Origin: a bacterium
GTDB taxonomy: Bacteria > Cyanobacteriota > Vampirovibrionia > Gastranaerophilales > Gastranaerophilaceae
NCBI GenBank assembly: GCA_017480425.1
Contig: JAFVAR010000044.1
Coordinates: 1 to 38,055, forward strand
Direction: 5' to 3'
Length of the DNA stretch: 38,055 nt
Below, one piece after another: positions 33,755 to 38,055 of this stretch (its first letter is position 1; each line of letters starts with the position of its first letter). The notes below the pieces were generated by a model. It was given only the letters and a program-made list of their open reading frames with translations. It was not told where the DNA came from and did not search any database. The position numbers were made by a program, and so were the translations under genes.

Positions 33755-33797
33755 TTAGAGGTCTTTGATTTTATCTGAGACCTCTAATATTTTTTGT
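33755..33797 (+). terminator. terminator of tRNA-Ser
   Basis: A 10-bp stem TTAGAGGTCT/AGACCTCTAA with a 13-nt loop is followed by TATTTTTT. It begins 3 nt after the tRNA CCA. The next 160 nt up to the convergent gene contain a short GGCTTTAGCC hairpin (33901-33910) and no gene. Confidence 0.88.
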
Positions 33798-33955
33798 ATA
33801 ATCTTTGTAATTTTTTTGATTGTAATAAGTCGAGTAGTTCTTTCTCGGCATTTAGTATATTTTTTTGTCCCATTTACATTAAAACAAACTAGGGTGTGTC
33901 CGGCTTTAGCCCGACAAATATTTTATAAGTGACGGGTTAAAACCAGTTCTATTGA

Positions 33956-34786
33956 CTATTTGCCTCTTTCAGCGTTCCAAACGGTGTCATTTTTGATTAC
34001 AAAGCCATCTTTGTCATATTTTGGTGTAACCGTGTATTTTACAACACCCTGTTTATCAAAATCTTTCTTACTGATTAAATGACCATTTTTATCTTTTAAT
34101 TCATACCTTACAGGAGTATCGTATCTCTTTTTTAATTCGCCTACTGTACCGTCTGAATTATATGTATATGTATATTGTTGTTCGCCTCCTTGCCAAGAAT
34201 ATGAAGACTCAATTAATCTATCCTTTTTATCGTAAGTATGATAAGCCCATCCTTCCTCATCTTTTACGCCGCACTCATAATAAGAACCGTTCTTAGGAAC
34301 GAGTTTATACTCAATCATTTCGCCTTTGCTATTTCTTGTTATTGTTTCAGGACTATAAGTATCACTATATGATATTGTTGTAAATGATTCTAAAGAACCG
34401 TCTTCACGAAAATTTTCTTGATATGTAACAGCACTTTCACCATTTTGCATTGCTCCTTTTTGAGTATATTTAATACATTCCGGCTTATTTGTTCCCGGAT
34501 AGAAAAGCGTATCAGCCTTAATAAATCCGTCTTTTCCGACTTGTGGTGAACTATATTCAAAAGCTGGTTTCTCTTGCTTAGATTCTTGTTTTGCGCTTAT
34601 TTGTACAGTATCTCCGATTAGCTCTGTTTGTGGTTCTTGTTTTGCACTCTGTGCTTTTCCTCCGCAATTAATAAGTGTGCCTACTAATAATCCTGCTCCA
34701 AATGTTCCTGCTGCAAGAAGTTTTGCTTGTGGTGGTAGCACTTTTACTGCTTTTATTGCAGAACTTGCGATTTTTGAAATGTTCAT
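33956..34786 (-). CDS. membrane-anchored repeat protein of unknown function
   Basis: The ATG at 34786 is preferred over one at 34807 because GGAGGAAA precedes it, giving 276 aa. MNISKIASSAIKAVKVLPPQ leads to a single hydrophobic segment (about 22-42, LLAAGTFGAGLLVGTLI) ending in N-C-G-G, which is only a weak lipobox. A Gln/Lys-rich linker then precedes five or six loosely repeated units of the type Y-x(2)-D-G-x-(I/L)-x(4-8)-Y (for example FREDGSLESFTTISY, YNSDGTVGELKKRY, YDKDGFVIKND), resembling YD/RHS or MORN-2-like repeats. Probably anchored in the membrane with the repeat part outside. It converges with tRNA-Ser; no close family is recognised. Confidence 0.75.
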   Translation of the reverse strand: MNISKIASSAIKAVKVLPPQAKLLAAGTFGAGLLVGTLINCGGKAQSAKQEPQTELIGDTVQISAKQESKQEKPAFEYSSPQVGKDGFIKADTLFYPGTNKPECIKYTQKGAMQNGESAVTYQENFREDGSLESFTTISYSDTYSPETITRNSKGEMIEYKLVPKNGSYYECGVKDEEGWAYHTYDKKDRLIESSYSWQGGEQQYTYTYNSDGTVGELKKRYDTPVRYELKDKNGHLISKKDFDKQGVVKYTVTPKYDKDGFVIKNDTVWNAERGK

Positions 34787-34970
34787 GATTTTCCTCCATC
34801 TTTCCATTCTTATCTTTTACTTTTTTAATCTCAAAATCCTCTGCACCAATTACTTGATATCCCAGGGGCTTACTACTTTGGTATCTTAGTAGTTTCATAA
34901 ATGAGATTTATTTAACTTGGATTCCCTTAAATATAAAAACATAAAGGTTTCAGAAATTGCGCACAGTTTT

Positions 34971-35000
34971 TCTATTCCATTCTATTCTATTCCATTCTAT
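34971..35000. repeat. pentanucleotide tandem repeat
   Basis: Six 5-mers in a row alternate TCTAT and TCCAT over 30 nt. It lies within a 769-nt stretch (34787-35555) without an intact gene that otherwise contains the promoter area of the 33956-34786 gene, a 6-bp hairpin at about 34875 and a gene remnant at 35231-35383. Confidence 0.85.
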
Positions 35001-35230
35001 AGGGTATTATGACTGGTTTTGAGCCAATTGTAAAGATTTTTATTTTTGCTTAATAATATTAAGATTTATTTATAAGATTTCCTCAATATACAGTGAGTAG
35101 GGTAGACTTTAGTATATAGGTTGAGGCGAAAAACCCGATTCTCGACTTGAAGAAGCTGGTTATGTTCAAAAACAAAGTCAAACTCAGCGATTAAAAATAG
35201 CGAAAACAGATTTCAAAAGTGGCATAAAAA

Positions 35231-35383
35231 CTATACAGAATCCGCCTTTTTCTTTGAATCTTCTTCGATTAAAAGAGATTGTAAATTTATTTTAGTATTA
35301 TTAACATTAGCATTTATATTACCGTCTAACTTCATTTCATCAATATTAAGATTTTTTGCTGTTACATTTAAGTTTTCTTTTGA
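35231..35383 (-). pseudogene. C-terminal gene remnant
   Basis: On the minus strand a 50-codon frame runs from an in-frame TAA just upstream (35384-35386) to a TAG at 35231-35233, with no suitable start codon or ribosome site. Its peptide (SKENLNVTAKNLNIDEMK..., ending IEEDSKKKADSV) has protein-like composition with alternating polar/hydrophobic residues rather than AT-rich noise, suggesting the tail of a degraded gene. The parent family is not recognised. Confidence 0.4.
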
Positions 35384-35555
35384 TTACAACGTATATAAAT
35401 AAACGGAAAAAAATGAGAAACCACATAAATAATCCGAGCGCTTCGGATGTATGGTTCAATATATAATCACTTATTGAATGTATTTTTTGTGTTAAAAGAT
35501 AATATGGAGAGTATTATTGACTTTGGTCAGAAAAAATAATAAATAACATATAAAT

Positions 35556-37271
35556 TTAATTATTAAAATCTTGTCTGTGTCTTATATCTGGTGGCAATTG
35601 TCTTATTTTTTCTATCATACCTTTTACGATTTCAAAACTTTTTGGAAAATTATTCTCTATGCAATCTTTTGCTCTATATTCTTCACCCAGCATTAATAAA
35701 GCATAGCTTTCTGCAAAAAATTCTGTTATATTTGTTGCAGCATAATATGAATTACTTTCTTGCGCAGACACCTCATTAACCATTTTCTCTTCTTTAAAAG
35801 TCGTTAAAAGAAGATTGTTTTGCTCTGTAGAAAAGACTGAACTTATAAATAAATTATCTATTGCATGTCCCAGCTCATGTACAATGGTACCTTTTTCAAA
35901 ATTATTACCCACAAGCTGTATTGTATCTGTAAAATACCTGTAGTCACCTCCCATATTCATACGGATATCAGAAAATGTCGCTTCTGCTCCTATATCTGCC
36001 AATACCTCAGCAGGTAGTTCTTGTAATTTTATTAATAAAAGATACTGTTTATCCTTGGGTAAATTTTTTACTAAACGTTCTGTATCAATAGTAGTTTTTT
36101 GTTTTGTATCAAGATTCTCAATATTAATTTTTCCGTTGTTCCATTGTATATCATACTCACATCCTTCATGATAACTATTAACGACTCTGGATTTCTTCGG
36201 AAAGTTTTTCAAATTTTCATTATAAATTTCTGATAATAAAGATTCAATATAACTAATTACTTCATTTTTATTATTCTCATCCTGAATTTTTGACTCAAGC
36301 TCTTTTATTAAATCTCGTTGCTGTTCATAAACGTCAAGAATGGTATTTTTCTTTATCAAAGCCTTAAATGCATTAAAATCAAACGGTTCTTGCTTTATTA
36401 ATTCATCTAATTTTATATTTTCTGCTGGTTTATCATTTATTTCATTTTTTATTTCATTTCCGAATTCATCATAATACTTAAATTCTGAATCAATACTATC
36501 AGACAGCGCCGTTTTAATATTCCCATTCGGATAATATGAAACATAATAAAAAGATTCAATTTCAGTAGATTCTTCTATTTGCCCATTTTCATAATAATGC
36601 GTGAATTTGTTTCCTCTGTTATTAATCTTCGATTTTATGTTTCCGGACTCGTAATAATGTATACTTTCATTTTCATTACGTTTTGATTTTAGATTACCAC
36701 TTTCGTAATATGCAGTATACGATTTATCAGGCAGAATTTTTTTATAAATCTTTCCTGAAGCATAAAATTCTTCTTTAGATCCGTCTTTATTTAGTCTGAC
36801 CGCAATATTGCCATTTGCATAATAACTGATTTTACTGTTATCATCATATACATTCTCAAGTGCACCTGATTTATAATATTCGTGTGTTACATTATTTTCA
36901 TTTTTTATCATTATTGCACCGGTATTAAAATGAGTAACACCCGTAACTTTTGCTAATATTTCTTTAAAAAAATTTATAAATTCTCTATTGTTAAACTTAC
37001 CTTCATTATCAAATTTTTTTATAATATTTTCTGCAATTTGCTCATCAAGTATTAATTCATCTCCATCAGACTTGCATTCCTGAGCTACATTTAACCATAT
37101 GCTTCTTATTTCTTTCAAATCCAATGAATCGTCCTTATTTTCATCAAATAAACTAAAATAAGGAGTAAATCGGTTATACTCTTTATCTTCTAATTTTATT
37201 TTATTTTCTGAATTAAAATTCATAAAATAAGTACTAAAATCTTTATTAAATTTAAAAGACGATTCTGCCAT
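35556..37271 (-). CDS. EF-hand / MORN-2 repeat / zinc metalloprotease protein under sigma-28
   Basis: This 571-aa protein has an EF-hand calcium loop D43-E54 (DENKDDSLDLKE) near the start. Residues of about 115-275 contain seven to eight MORN-variant repeats (YYxSGNIKxK; for example YYESGNLKSK, YYENGQIEES, YYPNGNIKTA). A helical linker follows, then a C-terminal zincin: HELGH (H465, E466, H469) in TIVHELGHAID, with EFFAE (517-521) providing the third ligand. HExxH plus EFFAE is the pattern of anthrax-lethal-factor-like proteases. There is no Sec signal peptide. AGGAC precedes the ATG. Transcription is from a near-perfect sigma-28 promoter (37299-37325). The domain set suggests a calcium-responsive, secreted effector or toxin-like protease; that is inference. 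Confidence 0.85.
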   Translation of the reverse strand: MAESSFKFNKDFSTYFMNFNSENKIKLEDKEYNRFTPYFSLFDENKDDSLDLKEIRSIWLNVAQECKSDGDELILDEQIAENIIKKFDNEGKFNNREFINFFKEILAKVTGVTHFNTGAIMIKNENNVTHEYYKSGALENVYDDNSKISYYANGNIAVRLNKDGSKEEFYASGKIYKKILPDKSYTAYYESGNLKSKRNENESIHYYESGNIKSKINNRGNKFTHYYENGQIEESTEIESFYYVSYYPNGNIKTALSDSIDSEFKYYDEFGNEIKNEINDKPAENIKLDELIKQEPFDFNAFKALIKKNTILDVYEQQRDLIKELESKIQDENNKNEVISYIESLLSEIYNENLKNFPKKSRVVNSYHEGCEYDIQWNNGKINIENLDTKQKTTIDTERLVKNLPKDKQYLLLIKLQELPAEVLADIGAEATFSDIRMNMGGDYRYFTDTIQLVGNNFEKGTIVHELGHAIDNLFISSVFSTEQNNLLLTTFKEEKMVNEVSAQESNSYYAATNITEFFAESYALLMLGEEYRAKDCIENNFPKSFEIVKGMIEKIRQLPPDIRHRQDFNN

Positions 37272-37298
37272 AAACTTGTCCTATATCTTACACTATAT

Positions 37299-37325
37299 TT
37301 ATCGGCATATTTTTGAATAACTTTA
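37299..37325 (-). promoter_or_regulatory. sigma-28 (FliA) promoter of the EF-hand/MORN protease
   Basis: On the minus strand TAAAGTTA (37318-37325), an 11-nt spacer and GCCGATAA (37299-37306) match the sigma-28 consensus at 15 of 16 bases. The -10 end is 27 nt before the ATG. It shares C before TAAAG, the A-rich spacer and the downstream (A/C)TATAGT with the promoter at 33263-33289. Confidence 0.88.
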
Positions 37326-37469
37326 GGGGTAAATGAGAAAATTGTTACATTAGGATAAAAATTGTTACAAAATTGTCCAAAATTTAATCTATAGTATGCA
37401 AATTTTTGCACCAATATTATTTTCAAAATCCATGTTTAAAAAGCTGAAACACAGAGTTCTTTTGCAAAA

Positions 37470-37503
37470 CAAAAGAGCTAATGAAATACCAATAGCTCTT
37501 TTG
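37470..37503 (-). terminator. intrinsic terminator of the ferredoxin gene
   Basis: A perfect 11-bp stem (37470-37480 with 37493-37503) and a 12-nt loop lie 22 nt past the ferredoxin stop. On the minus strand it runs into TTTTGTTTTG. Confidence 0.8.
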
Positions 37504-37525
37504 CTTTTAAGTTTAATATTTAAGA

Positions 37526-37702
37526 CTATGCAACTTCAATTGCAGAAACAGGGCAAGCGCCTGCTGCTTCTTGTACACAATCTTCGTTTCCTGAAATACC
37601 TTCAGATTTAACTTTTGCTACATCTTCTACGTGGAATACAGCATCGCAAATTGATTCGCATGCGCCGCATCCTATGCATGAATCATTAACTGTTACGTTC
37701 AT
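37526..37702 (-). CDS. monocluster [4Fe-4S] ferredoxin
   Basis: The ATG at 37702 has AAGGAG 8 nt upstream and gives a 58-aa protein (the longer frame to 37738 lacks a site). CIGCGACESIC supplies three cluster cysteines plus a fourth Cys for a disulfide, and the CP near the C-terminus (GACPVSAI) gives the last ligand; the pattern and length match Thermotoga-type ferredoxins with one 4Fe-4S cluster and one disulfide. It is a small cytoplasmic electron carrier, probably for fermentative redox enzymes such as pyruvate:ferredoxin oxidoreductase or hydrogenase. It is followed by a terminator. Confidence 0.93.
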   Translation of the reverse strand: MNVTVNDSCIGCGACESICDAVFHVEDVAKVKSEGISGNEDCVQEAAGACPVSAIEVA

Positions 37703-37779
37703 TTTCTTCTCCTTTTTACCAAATACATACCCGCACACAATGGGTATCTACAAGTCTATTATACATCAAAATTATAAAA

Positions 37780-38055
37780 TTAAAATAGCCAAGATGATAC
37801 TCGCTTTGCTATTGTATCAAAGCCTATTTCTGTTCCCAAATCTTGTGCACTTATGTTTTTTGAATAATACAAAACCGGAACTTGTTCTCTCGTATGGTCA
37901 GTACCCGGAACAGTAGGGTCACAACCGTGGTCGGCAGTTATAATAAGCAAATCGTCCTCGCCAATCATTGGAACAATTTTATCCAGATAATCATCTATTT
38001 CTTCTATTGCATTACCATATCCCTTAGCGTCGTTTCTATGTCCGAAAAGCATGTC
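37780..38055 (-). CDS. deoB: phosphopentomutase, 3' end (partial)
   Basis: The gene runs off the right edge; only its last 91 codons are in the window. They carry the C-terminal DeoB signature: [47 protein letters not shown], with the ADHGCD and TDHTRE metal-binding residues of the alkaline-phosphatase superfamily. DeoB interconverts ribose-1- and ribose-5-phosphate (or deoxyribose forms) in nucleoside salvage. The full family length is about 390-400 aa. No terminator is evident before the ferredoxin gene 77 nt downstream. Confidence 0.95.
   Translation of the reverse strand, partial: DMLFGHRNDAKGYGNAIEEIDDYLDKIVPMIGEDDLLIITADHGCDPTVPGTDHTREQVPVLYYSKNISAQDLGTEIGFDTIAKRVSSWLF

Noticed and set aside
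34668..34898. Minus-strand ORF overlapping the start of the membrane-anchored repeat protein
   Set aside because: No ribosome site; the second half merely reads the real gene out of frame. The first 35 codons look mildly protein-like, but evidence for a leader peptide is too thin.
34971..35000. CRISPR-like repeat
   Set aside because: It is a simple pentanucleotide run with no spacers and no cas genes nearby.

Overview
The window looks like a chromosomal segment of an AT-rich, outer-membrane-bearing bacterium, most plausibly a gut Gastranaerophilales / Melainabacteria (non-photosynthetic Cyanobacteria). This is inferred from gene content and from the style of the lineage-specific hypothetical proteins; no rRNA is present to prove it. 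Housekeeping genes are intact, there is no phage or transposase, and no CRISPR array.

Layout. 1-4.7 kb (minus): a tandem M15 peptidase, an unknown protein with a possible phosphoribosyltransferase-like motif, and an acyl-CoA synthetase. 4.9-5.8 kb (plus): an internally duplicated hypothetical protein. 5.9-10.8 kb (minus): a tight operon scpA-scpB-matrixin/TPR protease-small membrane protein-NrtR-like Nudix regulator-secG-tcdA. 11.0-14.8 kb: a 74-aa protein (plus) and smc (minus). 14.9-16.7 kb: a TpsB/ShlB-type outer-membrane transporter. 17-21.1 kb (minus): grpE-dnaJ-secreted beta-propeller-O-methyltransferase. 21.3-23 kb: a hypothetical HTH protein. 23-23.8 kb: a hairpin-rich intergenic cassette with three partial copies of a tRNA-Glu 3' end, ending in tRNA-Glu(CUC). 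23.9-25.1 kb: a NAGPA-type phosphodiester glycosidase. 25.5-33.2 kb (plus): PLP decarboxylase-like protein, radical SAM/DUF2344 protein, an HExxH protein, RNase E/G, a membrane protein and rsmI. 33.3-37.3 kb: a 51-aa ORF and a 571-aa EF-hand/MORN/zinc-protease protein, each behind a near-perfect sigma-28 (FliA) promoter, with tRNA-Ser(GCU), a membrane-anchored repeat protein and a gene remnant between them. 37.5-38.05 kb (minus): ferredoxin and the 3' end of deoB.

How the genes fit together. SMC, ScpA and ScpB form the chromosome-condensation complex. GrpE and DnaJ are DnaK co-chaperones (dnaK is not here). SecG, the beta-propeller, the outer-membrane transporter and several predicted proteases concern the envelope or outside of the cell. 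RNase E/G sits beside its frequent neighbour, the radical SAM/DUF2344 gene.

The most unusual signals are: (1) two sigma-28 promoters driving uncharacterised proteins without Sec signal peptides, in a window with no flagellar genes; (2) a recurring N-terminal tag in otherwise unrelated hypothetical proteins, of the form M-[K/N/E]-[I/V]-x-x-[I/F] followed within about 10-45 residues by [T/S/A]-F-[K/T/S/H]-[G/A/S]; (3) decayed tRNA-Glu 3' ends each followed by a hairpin. The sigma-28-driven 51-aa ORF also carries the F-x-G part of the tag, which links (1) and (2). Together these are the best candidates for an undescribed system, possibly a lineage-specific export or localisation tag; that function is a hypothesis.
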